In this document: piece after piece, positions 1 to 7,200 of the stretch
How the letters are laid out: the number at the start of each line of letters is the position of its first letter
How positions within the stretch are numbered: position 1 is the stretch's first letter
NCBI GenBank assembly: GCA_947175225.1
Contig: CAMWLX010000138.1
Location: 1 to 8,195, forward strand
Direction: 5' to 3'
DNA: 8,195 nt
Source: an uncultured Porphyromonadaceae bacterium
GTDB lineage: Bacteria; Bacteroidota; Bacteroidia; Bacteroidales; Muribaculaceae
The notes under the pieces: model-generated
Told to the model about the DNA's origin: nothing
The model's database searches: none
The model's input: only the letters and a program-made list of their open reading frames with translations
Program-made: the position numbers and the translations under genes

Positions 1-82
1 TGAATGGTTCACTTTACATCGATTTAAAGGAAAAATCCTATAAAAGTAAAACATAATTCAAAGGAATTTGGATAAAAAAATA

Positions 83-131
83 TTTTTTTTTGAAGAAAAA
101 CCGAATAATTCGATTATTTTGTGTAAATTTG
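83..131 (+). promoter_or_regulatory. Probable Bacteroidales-type promoter of the first three-gene unit
   Basis: The octamer TAAATTTG at 124-131 matches exactly the Bacteroidales -7 consensus TAnnTTTG. An alternative is TTATTTTG at 114-121 (one mismatch), which has a TTTG at 89-92 spaced 21 bases upstream and so gives a better -33/-7 pair. A long T-tract (83-91) preceded by an A-tract (74-80) lies where an upstream activating or curved element would sit. Transcription would then start near 128-138, leaving a leader of about 55-65 bases before the ATG at 194. The assignment rests on motif matching only; which of the two overlapping -7 candidates is used cannot be decided from the sequence. Confidence 0.5.
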
Positions 132-193
132 CGCTTTGATATTTCTTCACGCTTTGGTCGAGTGGCCTTGGCAGGGGTTAAATCAGAATTAAT

Positions 194-568
194 ATGAGTG
201 AAACATTGAAAAGCCTGACCGGGGATACAGATGGGATGGCGACATACGACTATATAGTCAATAATGTAGACACTTGCATAGATTTTATGCCGGAGCTCGT
301 CGACAATCTTCGTCGTGCAGACATCTCGGGACAGTTTCTTGCTTCTACTGCAAGATTCCTTTGTGCCGTAGACCGCGACAAGTTTGCCGGCTGGATTCCT
401 CCATTAGTGGAAGGAGCGATTGAGAAAGACCGTGAGCGCCGCTACATAGGATCGCTGCTTCAAGCTATTTGGGGAGCCGACTATAAGGAGCGAGCTGAAG
501 AGCTTAATGCATCCGACGATACATTCCGACGGGTATATAAAAGAATCTATCCGGGCGATGGCATCTAA
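194..568 (+). CDS. Small uncharacterised protein, first gene of the cyclophilin/DUF349 unit
   Basis: This encodes 124 residues with no family that I can name. It has no signal peptide or membrane segment, so a cytoplasmic location is expected. The sequence looks mainly helical and well packed: a TYDYIVNN segment (17-24), FMPELVDNLRRAD (31-43), GQFLASTARFL (46-56), a tryptophan-proline turn (67-70) and a charged block EKDRERRYIGSLLQAIWG (77-94), then a basic tail ending RRVYKRIYPGDGI. Such a composition suits a small adaptor or nucleic-acid-associated protein, but this is a guess. The start is firm because an in-frame TAA at 179-181 precedes it and 194 is the first ATG afterwards. There is no clear Shine-Dalgarno sequence. 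The next gene begins 16 bases after its stop, so the two are probably co-transcribed. From memory, similar short proteins occur in other Bacteroidales; a homology search would confirm this. Confidence 0.85.
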   Translation: MSETLKSLTGDTDGMATYDYIVNNVDTCIDFMPELVDNLRRADISGQFLASTARFLCAVDRDKFAGWIPPLVEGAIEKDRERRYIGSLLQAIWGADYKERAEELNASDDTFRRVYKRIYPGDGI

Positions 569-584
569 TTTTATCAGAAGCTAA

Positions 585-1475
585 ATGAAAAGAAAATCAA
601 TCATATCCTTAGCCTCGTTGGGAGTCGTGGCATTGATAGCGACAGCTGCTTTTGCCACCGGCAACGGAACATCAGAAGGCTATGAACCACAGAAAAATGA
701 AATGAACGCAGTTGCACCACAAAGCGAGATTCCAGCCGGACCTACCCTCGATGTTGCCACTACGGCAGGCAACATCAAAATACGTCTCTATGACGACACT
801 CCTCTCCATCGGGATAATTTCCTGAAGCTTGCAAAGGAGGGATACTATGATGGAGTGCTTTTCCACCGTGTCATCAACGACTTCATGGTGCAGACAGGAG
901 ATCCTGATTCTAAAGAGGCTCCTGCAGGGACTATGCTTGGGTCTGGAGGCCCGGGATATCAGATTCCTGCTGAAATAGTATATCCTAAGCATTACCATAA
1001 GTATGGAGCTTTAGCTGCTGCCCGCGCCGGTGATGAAGTCAATCCGGAGCGTAAGAGTTCAGGCAGCCAGTTCTATATTGTGACAGGAAAGAAGTATCTT
1101 CCGCAGCAGATCTCAAGGATGGAGGAAATGTCAGTCCAAAAGCAACTGCAGTCATATTTTATGGAGCTGCAACGCCAAAATATGGACTCAATCAGGCAGC
1201 TTCGCCTTGCCAAAGACAGTGTCGGACTTGAAAATCTCCGTCAGAGACTTATCAAGGAGACGGAAGCCAATGTAAAGCCTGTCACAATGACGGAAGAGCA
1301 AGTACGTGACTATACCACTATCGGAGGCACTCCACATCTTGACGGACAATATACAGTGTTTGGTGAAGTACTCGAAGGTATGGACGTAGTAGAGAAAATC
1401 CAAAAGGTCGAGACTGATGGCCGCGACCGCCCTAAAGAGGATATCCGCATCATTTCAATTAAAGTAGAAGAATAA
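585..1475 (+). CDS. Exported cyclophilin-type peptidyl-prolyl cis-trans isomerase with large helical insert
   Basis: A cyclophilin catalyses cis-trans isomerisation of X-proline bonds and assists folding, here of exported proteins. Residues 1-24 look like a signal peptide (basic MKRK, hydrophobic core, AFA before the cleavage point); no cysteine supports a lipoprotein. The cyclophilin fold starts near residue 54. The active-site block FHRVINDFMVQTGDP (93-107) holds the catalytic arginine (R95, equivalent to Arg55 of human cyclophilin A), F100, M101 and Q103. The next strand GSQFYIV (160-166) supplies Q162 and F163. The C-terminal block HLDGQYTVFGEVLEGMDVV (251-269) carries H251 where human cyclophilin A has Trp121, so strong cyclosporin binding is unlikely. 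Between these two blocks lie about 80 extra residues (roughly 167-247) that are charged, glutamine-rich and probably helical. At 296 residues it is much longer than a single-domain cyclophilin of about 165. It is probably co-transcribed with its neighbours (gaps of 16 and 21 bases). Confidence 0.95.
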   Translation: MKRKSIISLASLGVVALIATAAFATGNGTSEGYEPQKNEMNAVAPQSEIPAGPTLDVATTAGNIKIRLYDDTPLHRDNFLKLAKEGYYDGVLFHRVINDFMVQTGDPDSKEAPAGTMLGSGGPGYQIPAEIVYPKHYHKYGALAAARAGDEVNPERKSSGSQFYIVTGKKYLPQQISRMEEMSVQKQLQSYFMELQRQNMDSIRQLRLAKDSVGLENLRQRLIKETEANVKPVTMTEEQVRDYTTIGGTPHLDGQYTVFGEVLEGMDVVEKIQKVETDGRDRPKEDIRIISIKVEE

Positions 1476-1496
1476 ACAATATAACCTCATAATGCC

Positions 1497-3302
1497 ATGA
1501 CTGAAGAAGTAAAGAATGTTTCAGAAGTGGAACTTCCTGAACCCACCGTCGGAGTGACGTCAACAGACGTAGAGACTCCTGAATTAGAAGCCGAAGAGCG
1601 TAAACCCCGCTTTTCAGAAATGTCAAAAAGCGAGCTTATAGATGCTCTCCGTTCCATCGTAGAGGAGGAGAGAGCTACAGAGCATCACGAAGCCCAAGCC
1701 ATAAAAGGGGCTTATTTCGCATTAAGAAACAAAGAAACTCTCGCCGAGCTCGAGAAGCATATCGCTGAAGGAGGAAAGCCGGAAGAGTTTGTCTCCGTTC
1801 CGGATGAAGGAGAAGAAGAAGTGCGCGATTTATTCTCACGCTTCCGCGACATCCGCGCAGCATGGCTTGAAGCCGACCAGAAAGCAAGGGAGGCAAATCT
1901 TGAGGAAAAGCAGACTATCCTCAATGGCATAAAGGAGATAGCTGCCGACATCGATAATGTCAATGTCAATTTCCAGAAATTTCAGGATCTGCAGAAGCAA
2001 TTCAAAGAAAAGGCTGATCTTCCTGAGACCGCAGTGACCGGATTATGGAAAGAGTTCCAGACAGCTGTAGAGCTCTTTTACGACCAACTCAAGATGAACA
2101 AAGAGCTCCGCGACCTTGACTTCAAGAAAAATCTTGAAGCTAAGCGTCAGCTCGTAGAGCAGGCTAAGGCTCTTGCTGAAAATTCCGACGTGGTGGATGC
2201 CATCAATAAATTGATGATCCTTCACAACGAATGGCGCGAGACAGGCCCGGTGGCCAAGGAATATCGTGAGCCACTTTGGGAAGAATTCAGAGAAGCATCT
2301 TCAGTAGTCAGAAAGCGTCATCAGGAATACTTTGAAGGGCGCAAGGCCAATGAGGCTGCCAATGAGGAAGCAAAACTCAAACTTTGCGAGGAAGTGGAAA
2401 ATATAGTTGCTGCCCTTCCTGAGTCGTTTAATGCTTGGGATGAAGCCACAAAGAAAGTCATCGACCTTCAGGCAAGTTGGAAAGAGACCGGGTTCGCTTC
2501 CAGAAAGAACAATGCAGCTCTCTACAACAGATTCCGCAATGCTTGCGACATATTCTTCAAGGCAAAAGCAGATTACTTCCACAGAGTAAAAGATGAATAT
2601 AGCGAGAATCTGAAGAAGAAGACCGAGCTATGCGAAAGGGCAGAGGCTCTATCTTCAGAAGAGAAGATTTCTGTCGCCATTGCTGAGGTGCAGAAACTGC
2701 GTGATGAATGGAAGACTATAGGAAGCGCAGGCCGTCGCCATTCCGATGAAATCTGGAATAGGTTTACGACAGCATGCAATGCTGTGTTCGACCGCAGAAA
2801 GGCTGAATCCGGCGATCGCAAGAAAGAAGAGAATGCAAATCTTGAGGCGAAGCGTGAGGTGATAGCTCAGCTTCAAGCTCTTGATCTTGAATTGGATCGC
2901 AGACAACTTCTTCCTATGGTGCGCGAACTTCAGGAGAAATGGAATGCCATCGGTCATGTGCCTTTCAAGGTGAAAGACCAGCTGAGAGCAGAATATCGAG
3001 AAATCTGCGATAAGATCTACAACTCCTTTGATGCTAAGGAAAGCCGCAACAATATGCGCCGCTTTGAGCAGAAGATGGAAGACATCAAGGATGATTCTTC
3101 AAAGGTGAAGCGTGAGAAAGATTATCTTATGCGTCAACTCGAAGCTAAGCGCAATGATCTGAAGACTTATCAGAATAACATGGGCTTCTTCAATGTCAAG
3201 TCGAGTGCAGGCAACTCAATGCTGAAGGATCTGGAAAGAAAGATCAAGCTCATTGAGCAAGATATCGAGCAGATCCAGCAGAAGATTAATATGCTCGGTT
3301 AA
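1497..3302 (+). CDS. DUF349 repeat protein with C-terminal coiled coil
   Basis: This 601-residue protein belongs to the DUF349 family, whose molecular role is not established. It has no signal peptide or membrane segment and should be cytoplasmic. The N-terminus (1-40) is acidic and low in complexity, followed by a helical section (41-130). Then come about five copies of a helical unit of roughly 77 residues, each built around a pattern like W(R/K)ETG, a basic stretch, (L)W..F..A and a charged helix. The anchoring aromatic residues are F169 (degenerate first copy), W246, W328, W405 and W482, so spacings are 77, 82, 77 and 77. The end (about 515-601) is a heptad-like coiled coil interrupted by NNMGFF (560-565). 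The protein is highly charged, rich in Glu, Lys and Arg. An ATG five bases upstream (1492) runs into a stop after two codons, leaving 1497 as the start. It is probably the last gene of the unit beginning at 194. Confidence 0.92.
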   Translation: MTEEVKNVSEVELPEPTVGVTSTDVETPELEAEERKPRFSEMSKSELIDALRSIVEEERATEHHEAQAIKGAYFALRNKETLAELEKHIAEGGKPEEFVSVPDEGEEEVRDLFSRFRDIRAAWLEADQKAREANLEEKQTILNGIKEIAADIDNVNVNFQKFQDLQKQFKEKADLPETAVTGLWKEFQTAVELFYDQLKMNKELRDLDFKKNLEAKRQLVEQAKALAENSDVVDAINKLMILHNEWRETGPVAKEYREPLWEEFREASSVVRKRHQEYFEGRKANEAANEEAKLKLCEEVENIVAALPESFNAWDEATKKVIDLQASWKETGFASRKNNAALYNRFRNACDIFFKAKADYFHRVKDEYSENLKKKTELCERAEALSSEEKISVAIAEVQKLRDEWKTIGSAGRRHSDEIWNRFTTACNAVFDRRKAESGDRKKEENANLEAKREVIAQLQALDLELDRRQLLPMVRELQEKWNAIGHVPFKVKDQLRAEYREICDKIYNSFDAKESRNNMRRFEQKMEDIKDDSSKVKREKDYLMRQLEAKRNDLKTYQNNMGFFNVKSSAGNSMLKDLERKIKLIEQDIEQIQQKINMLG

Positions 3303-3347
3303 GAAAATTTTTAACGTTTGTTAATCCAAATTCAGATTTGTTTGTTG

Positions 3348-3384
3348 ATAATAGTATAAAGTCGAATCCACATTATACTATTAT
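3348..3384 (+). promoter_or_regulatory. Perfect 12-bp stem-loop ending two bases before the patatin start codon
   Basis: The left arm ATAATAGTATAA (3348-3359) and the right arm TTATACTATTAT (3373-3384) are exact reverse complements, with a 13-base loop between them. The ATG of the patatin gene is at 3386-3388. In the mRNA this structure would occupy the ribosome landing zone, so it could limit translation or, if transcription starts close to it, protect the 5' end. As DNA it could equally be an operator for a dimeric repressor. A weak promoter candidate lies just upstream: TTTG at 3317-3320 and TTTGTTTG at 3337-3344 (one mismatch to TAnnTTTG, spacing 16, shorter than usual). The inverted repeat is directly visible; its role is inferred. 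The stem is almost wholly A/T, so its stability is moderate. Confidence 0.55.
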
Positions 3385-3385
3385 T

Positions 3386-5599
3386 ATGAAACACAAAACC
3401 TTAGTCATATTGGCGACCTTGTTGGCGACTGCAGCGATGCAGGCGGCCGACAAGGTCGGTCTCGTATTGAGCGGAGGCGGTGCGAAAGGCGTCGCCCATG
3501 TCGGAGTGATAAAAGCATTGGAAGATAATGATATTCCGATTGATTATGTAGCCGGGACATCGATGGGCTCCATTGTAGGATCGCTGTATTGTTGCGGATG
3601 GACTCCCGATTCGATGCTTAATATGATGACATCGAAAGATTTCCTTGACTGGAGCAGCGGCACAATCAATAAGAATAACCTTTCCTTTGTCAGCACCCCG
3701 GATCCAACTCCCGAATGGGGCAAGATCAGTTTTGGAAGTGATAATACTAATATCGCTAATCAGGTATTGCCCAAAAGCTTGATCGATCCCACTCCGATGA
3801 ATATTGAGTTTCTTAAGCTCTTCACTCCTTACACTCAGGCTTGTGGAGGAGATTTCGATAAACTCTTTGTCCCGTTCCGTTGCGTGTTTTCTGATGTATA
3901 TAAGAAGCATAAAGTGGTCTGTAGAAAAGGTTCGCTGGGAGAGTCTGTGAGAGGTTCGATGTCGTTTCCTCTTGTCTATAGGTCGATAATGGTAGATAGT
4001 ATCCTTGCTTTCGATGGGGGTATCTATGATAATTTCCCAGTCGACGTAATGCATGAAGACTTCAATCCTGATTTCATAATAGGTGTATCTGTATCGAAGC
4101 CTGATGGAAAGCCGAATGTCAATAATATGTATTCTGAGCTTGAAGACCTTATTATTCAGAATAACGACTACTCGCTTGATCCGGAATTAGGAATAAAGAT
4201 ACAAGTGCCCGTTACAAACTTTGGCGTTCTATCCTTTGATGAGGCGCAAGAAATCTATAATATCGGTTATCAGACAGGTCTACAATGGGTAGACTCTATT
4301 AAATCGCGGCTTAAGGCAAGGCGTCCGCTTGCAGAGGTGAGTGAAAGGAGAGCGCGCTTCGCAGAGAAAGTCCCGGAGATTTCTTTCACTTCCGTTTCCA
4401 CTCCGGGTGTGACAGGGAAAGACAGGGATTATCTTGTCTCTGTATTTACGAGCAGAGAGCGCAAGACCGGTAGAATAACTATGGAAGACGTAGAAGAATC
4501 ATACTACAATGTAATATCTCAAGGAGACGTCTATGAGCTGTTGCCGGAGGCTAATGGAGAAGAACTTATATTGAAAGCCAATATAAAACAGCCTTGGAGA
4601 GCATCTGCAGGTGGCTGGCTTTCCACGGGTGTAGGAAGTTACATATACGCCGGAATGGGTTATCATTCACTCAAAAAGAACTCAGTAGATGCATTGCTTT
4701 CCTTGTGGGGCGGGCAGTCGTATATTGCCGTTCAATTTAATGGAAGGATTCGGCTAAATTCTTACAATCCATCTTATATTTCTTTGGAGGGAGTGGCATC
4801 AAAGAAAAAATATTACGACAATCTGCCATTTTTCTTCAGTACTAAGAATATTGAATCGTTTGTTTCCAATGTCAATTTCGTGAGGATGGCTTACGAAGTT
4901 GGGCAAGGCAGATCGGCACTATTCAAATTGTCGGCCGCCTACGGAGAGCAATATAAGGTAAAGGTGGCAAAAGGGAAGCTGGAATATGAATACAATACCC
5001 TTGGACAGAAGACTTTTGCAGAAACAGGCAGAAGATTCTACGCAGCAGTGAGTGGAATGCGAATGGAGACTAAAAATTATATAGAAAAAGATCCATTACC
5101 CTCCGAGGGAAGAATAGGCTCGGAGTTTTCCGAGGCGATTTGGAGAGGAAAGATTGATGTGCTTTGGAACAACTACTATTCAGTAAATCATAATTTCAAT
5201 ATAGGTGCTCTTATCCAAGGAGGCATGTCAATTGGAAAGAGATTCAATGATACTAAGACCGACCTTATGACTTCAAGCTCATTTATGCCGCTTGAATCTA
5301 TGGATAATTGCTATGTGCCGGAATTGCGCGGAGATGATTTTGTAGCAGTAGGTGCAATTCCAATTTGGAAACTTTTCCAAAGAATACAATTGAGAGGAGA
5401 CGCATACTTATATACAAAATTCAGGGATTCTTCACAATGGCAAGCTCCTTTCTCTAAGACACAGTTTTTAGGACGAGTCAGTTTGGTAGGTACATTGCCA
5501 TTTGCTTCTATCGCAGTATTCTCTTCCTATAGCACAGCACTCAGAGGATGGAACTTCGGTGTGAATATCGGATGGTTTGTCCCAAGTCCTAAACTTTGA
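3386..5599 (+). CDS. Patatin-like phospholipase fused to an outer-membrane barrel (type Vd secretion, PlpD-like)
   Basis: The protein is predicted to be a lipid acyl hydrolase carried by its own outer-membrane barrel. From the ATG at 3386 it has 737 residues; a TTG at 3338 would add 16 residues before the signal peptide, so I reject it. Residues 1-20 are a signal peptide ending in MQA. The patatin domain (about 22-310) has the oxyanion loop GGGAKG (30-35), the nucleophile motif GTSMG (57-61, Ser59) and the aspartate motif DGG (210-212, Asp210), so the Ser-Asp dyad is intact. Residues about 329-400 resemble a POTRA-like linker. From about 402 to the end, alternating aromatic and polar strands fit a beta-barrel, with a final strand near GWNFGVNIGWFV. 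This order matches the PlpD family (patatin, POTRA, 16-strand barrel). Whether the enzyme faces the periplasm or is surface-exposed or released cannot be told. Substrate is unknown; phospholipid is likely by family. Confidence 0.93.
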   Translation: MKHKTLVILATLLATAAMQAADKVGLVLSGGGAKGVAHVGVIKALEDNDIPIDYVAGTSMGSIVGSLYCCGWTPDSMLNMMTSKDFLDWSSGTINKNNLSFVSTPDPTPEWGKISFGSDNTNIANQVLPKSLIDPTPMNIEFLKLFTPYTQACGGDFDKLFVPFRCVFSDVYKKHKVVCRKGSLGESVRGSMSFPLVYRSIMVDSILAFDGGIYDNFPVDVMHEDFNPDFIIGVSVSKPDGKPNVNNMYSELEDLIIQNNDYSLDPELGIKIQVPVTNFGVLSFDEAQEIYNIGYQTGLQWVDSIKSRLKARRPLAEVSERRARFAEKVPEISFTSVSTPGVTGKDRDYLVSVFTSRERKTGRITMEDVEESYYNVISQGDVYELLPEANGEELILKANIKQPWRASAGGWLSTGVGSYIYAGMGYHSLKKNSVDALLSLWGGQSYIAVQFNGRIRLNSYNPSYISLEGVASKKKYYDNLPFFFSTKNIESFVSNVNFVRMAYEVGQGRSALFKLSAAYGEQYKVKVAKGKLEYEYNTLGQKTFAETGRRFYAAVSGMRMETKNYIEKDPLPSEGRIGSEFSEAIWRGKIDVLWNNYYSVNHNFNIGALIQGGMSIGKRFNDTKTDLMTSSSFMPLESMDNCYVPELRGDDFVAVGAIPIWKLFQRIQLRGDAYLYTKFRDSSQWQAPFSKTQFLGRVSLVGTLPFASIAVFSSYSTALRGWNFGVNIGWFVPSPKL

Positions 5600-5605
5600 T
5601 TTGCG

Positions 5606-7174
5606 TCATTCATTGTTTGGCACTATAATTACCGAGTCAGCAGTGAAGAAAGGAAATTCTGGAATTATGACAGTCGTTGCAAATGGCGGACGGCGTCTGG
5701 AATACTTAGTCACTTCGATACGCCGAGGGTAAGACTCTTTGAATAGTATTGGATAGTGACCATAGACGATTACTTCTCGTGGAGCCTCTCCTTTGAGAGG
5801 CTCTTTTAGTGTGACATTGAAATGTCCGGGAGCATATTGCTCCACTTTCTCAGCATCAGGTATGGTTGTAGGTGTCAGTTTGAGAGTTCTTCCTTTTCTG
5901 ACTTGCTTGAAATCTTTCAACATTGAATGATGGAGGTCGTTGTCGAATTGTCCGAGGATATCTTCGTAATACTTTGCTCTGAGTGGAAAACCCAAGGTCA
6001 TTATCCGTTGTCGATTGTAGTGAACTGTTCCGTCGGATGATTCGGAGTGGAGACGTGCGATTTCATTATACTGGAGTTTCACTTCTGTAATTCCTATGGC
6101 CATAATCGACCAGTATGCTACGACGACTAAGCATGCAATGGCGTTGATAAGCGTTGAAAACCTGTGTTTCGGGAGAATGCGGAGAGTTAGAATTGCGGCG
6201 AAAAGGTTTGCTCCAAATAGTTGGCGGTTGGAATAGACACCTATAATGGCGTTAAAGACAATTAGAGAGAGCATGGCAGACACAAGAACACCATTTGGGA
6301 TTTTTCCGCTATTATTTTTGAATGAAAATAGTTTGGCATCTCTTATGGAATCCTTCTGATTAATGAGTGCCACAAAGAGAATTACAATTGCAGGAATTGA
6401 ATATAATGCTATGAGCAATTGGTCGGAGAATGGTAGCACGTCTCCTGAAACCCGTCCGATAGTGGAGGGTGCGAGACAATTTGTTGCCGTTCCGATTATA
6501 TATCCTGTCAGCATCCAGCTTCTGCGAAAATCAAATTTACATTTATCATATCTCTTACTTTGAATCAGCTGAACAATCCACCAAATGCCTAAACCGACAC
6601 AGACACCAATTGAAACAGATTCCTGCCAGTTCCCTACAATAATGCCAAAGAGCGACATAACGATGACTGTCCACCATCTTGGCTTTTGATATTTGTAAAA
6701 AAATGACAGCCATACAATATTAGCCAACATCCCCCAGATATAGCCAATCTGGCATGTCGGCATCATCTTAGTGATGAAGCAAAGCACGGAGAGACATACG
6801 GCTGAAACTATACCAGCGGGATTGTGGCGCAGATCGACCTTACCGGCGAGTCCTATCAGTATGGCAAAGATAGTATATATGATAGCATTGCAGGCGGCAA
6901 ATGCCTGCTGACCGAGGCGAGCGTTGAACAGCTGAACGATGGAATGAGCTACAAACCTTCCGTTGACGTGATGATAATGGATCAGTTGCGAATCAATAAA
7001 GTTTTTCAGTGTCTTGATCTTTCCCCAGGATTGCCAAATTTCTCCCTTCATCATATACTTATAGTCAAGGTCGTCGCCGAGCCAGACGACGTTGGCAGAC
7101 ATCCACCAAATTGCAGCGCATAGTACAAAAAGCGATATTGCAGTCCAGACAGTTTGTTTGGATATGAAATTCAT
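5606..7174 (-). CDS. DUF6056-like polytopic membrane protein, possible GT-C-type glycosyltransferase
   Basis: This 522-residue inner-membrane protein resembles the uncharacterised DUF6056 family. About ten hydrophobic segments span residues 10-362 (for example 10-30, 90-110, 121-136, 143-160, 168-186, 188-204, 251-271, 294-314 and 341-362), followed by a soluble tail of about 160 residues. After the first segment comes a short loop with the acidic pair in WLGDDLDY (31-38), then HVNGRFVAH (69-77). An acidic motif after the first membrane segment and a many-spanning body followed by a soluble tail are also the plan of GT-C enzymes that use lipid-linked sugars, so a glycosyltransferase role is conceivable but unproven. 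NWQESVSIG (182-190) lies in a later segment. Its stop is 6 bases from that of the patatin gene, and its start is 26 bases after the apbE stop, which suggests co-transcription with apbE. A plus-strand terminator-like palindrome lies inside it, at codons around 458-464. Confidence 0.75.
   Translation of the reverse strand: MNFISKQTVWTAISLFVLCAAIWWMSANVVWLGDDLDYKYMMKGEIWQSWGKIKTLKNFIDSQLIHYHHVNGRFVAHSIVQLFNARLGQQAFAACNAIIYTIFAILIGLAGKVDLRHNPAGIVSAVCLSVLCFITKMMPTCQIGYIWGMLANIVWLSFFYKYQKPRWWTVIVMSLFGIIVGNWQESVSIGVCVGLGIWWIVQLIQSKRYDKCKFDFRRSWMLTGYIIGTATNCLAPSTIGRVSGDVLPFSDQLLIALYSIPAIVILFVALINQKDSIRDAKLFSFKNNSGKIPNGVLVSAMLSLIVFNAIIGVYSNRQLFGANLFAAILTLRILPKHRFSTLINAIACLVVVAYWSIMAIGITEVKLQYNEIARLHSESSDGTVHYNRQRIMTLGFPLRAKYYEDILGQFDNDLHHSMLKDFKQVRKGRTLKLTPTTIPDAEKVEQYAPGHFNVTLKEPLKGEAPREVIVYGHYPILFKESYPRRIEVTKYSRRRPPFATTVIIPEFPFFTADSVIIVPNNE
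5782..5807 (+). terminator. Rho-independent-type terminator for the patatin transcript, inside the opposing gene
   Basis: The arms GAGCCTCTC (5782-5790) and GAGAGGCTC (5795-5803) are perfect reverse complements around the four-base loop CTTT, and TTTT follows at once (5804-5807). This gives a 9-bp stem with six G-C pairs and a short U-tract when read on the plus strand. It lies 183 bases downstream of the patatin stop codon. Read on the minus strand the stem has no T-tract after it, so it should act in the plus direction only. The same bases encode KEPLKGEA of the DUF6056-like protein. The U-tract is short, so termination efficiency is uncertain. Confidence 0.7.
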
Positions 7175-7200
7175 ATTGGCAGGGTAGGAGTAAGTTGAAA

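Noticed and set aside
28..39. Small hairpin AGGA-AAAA-TCCT as a terminator of an upstream gene
   Set aside because: A 4-bp stem is too weak and no T-tract follows directly.
131..193. Leader sequence resembling a tRNA or structured RNA (GGTCGAGTGGCC)
   Set aside because: Only a 4-bp stem with one G-U pair forms, with no acceptor stem or T-loop; also too short for a tRNA before the ATG at 194.
3298..3315. Inverted repeat GTTAAGA/TTTTTAAC over the DUF349 stop codon as a terminator
   Set aside because: The stem is nearly all A/T with a G-U pair and a very small loop, and no T-tract follows, so it would be a poor terminator.
3338..3385. Upstream TTG start for the patatin gene, adding 16 residues
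   Set aside because: The extra residues are polar and precede a well-formed signal peptide starting at the ATG at 3386; the interval is better explained as a promoter and stem-loop leader.
3401..4054. 217-codon minus-strand open frame opposite the patatin gene
   Set aside because: It lies fully antisense to a strongly recognised enzyme domain, its product shows no family-like sequence, and it is an effect of codon bias on the other strand.
5364..5381. Inverted repeat TTTGGAA/TTCCAAA as a minus-strand terminator for the DUF6056-like gene
   Set aside because: The stem is A/T-rich and the minus-strand sequence after it (TTGGAATTGC) has no T-run; it is also more than 200 bases past the stop codon.
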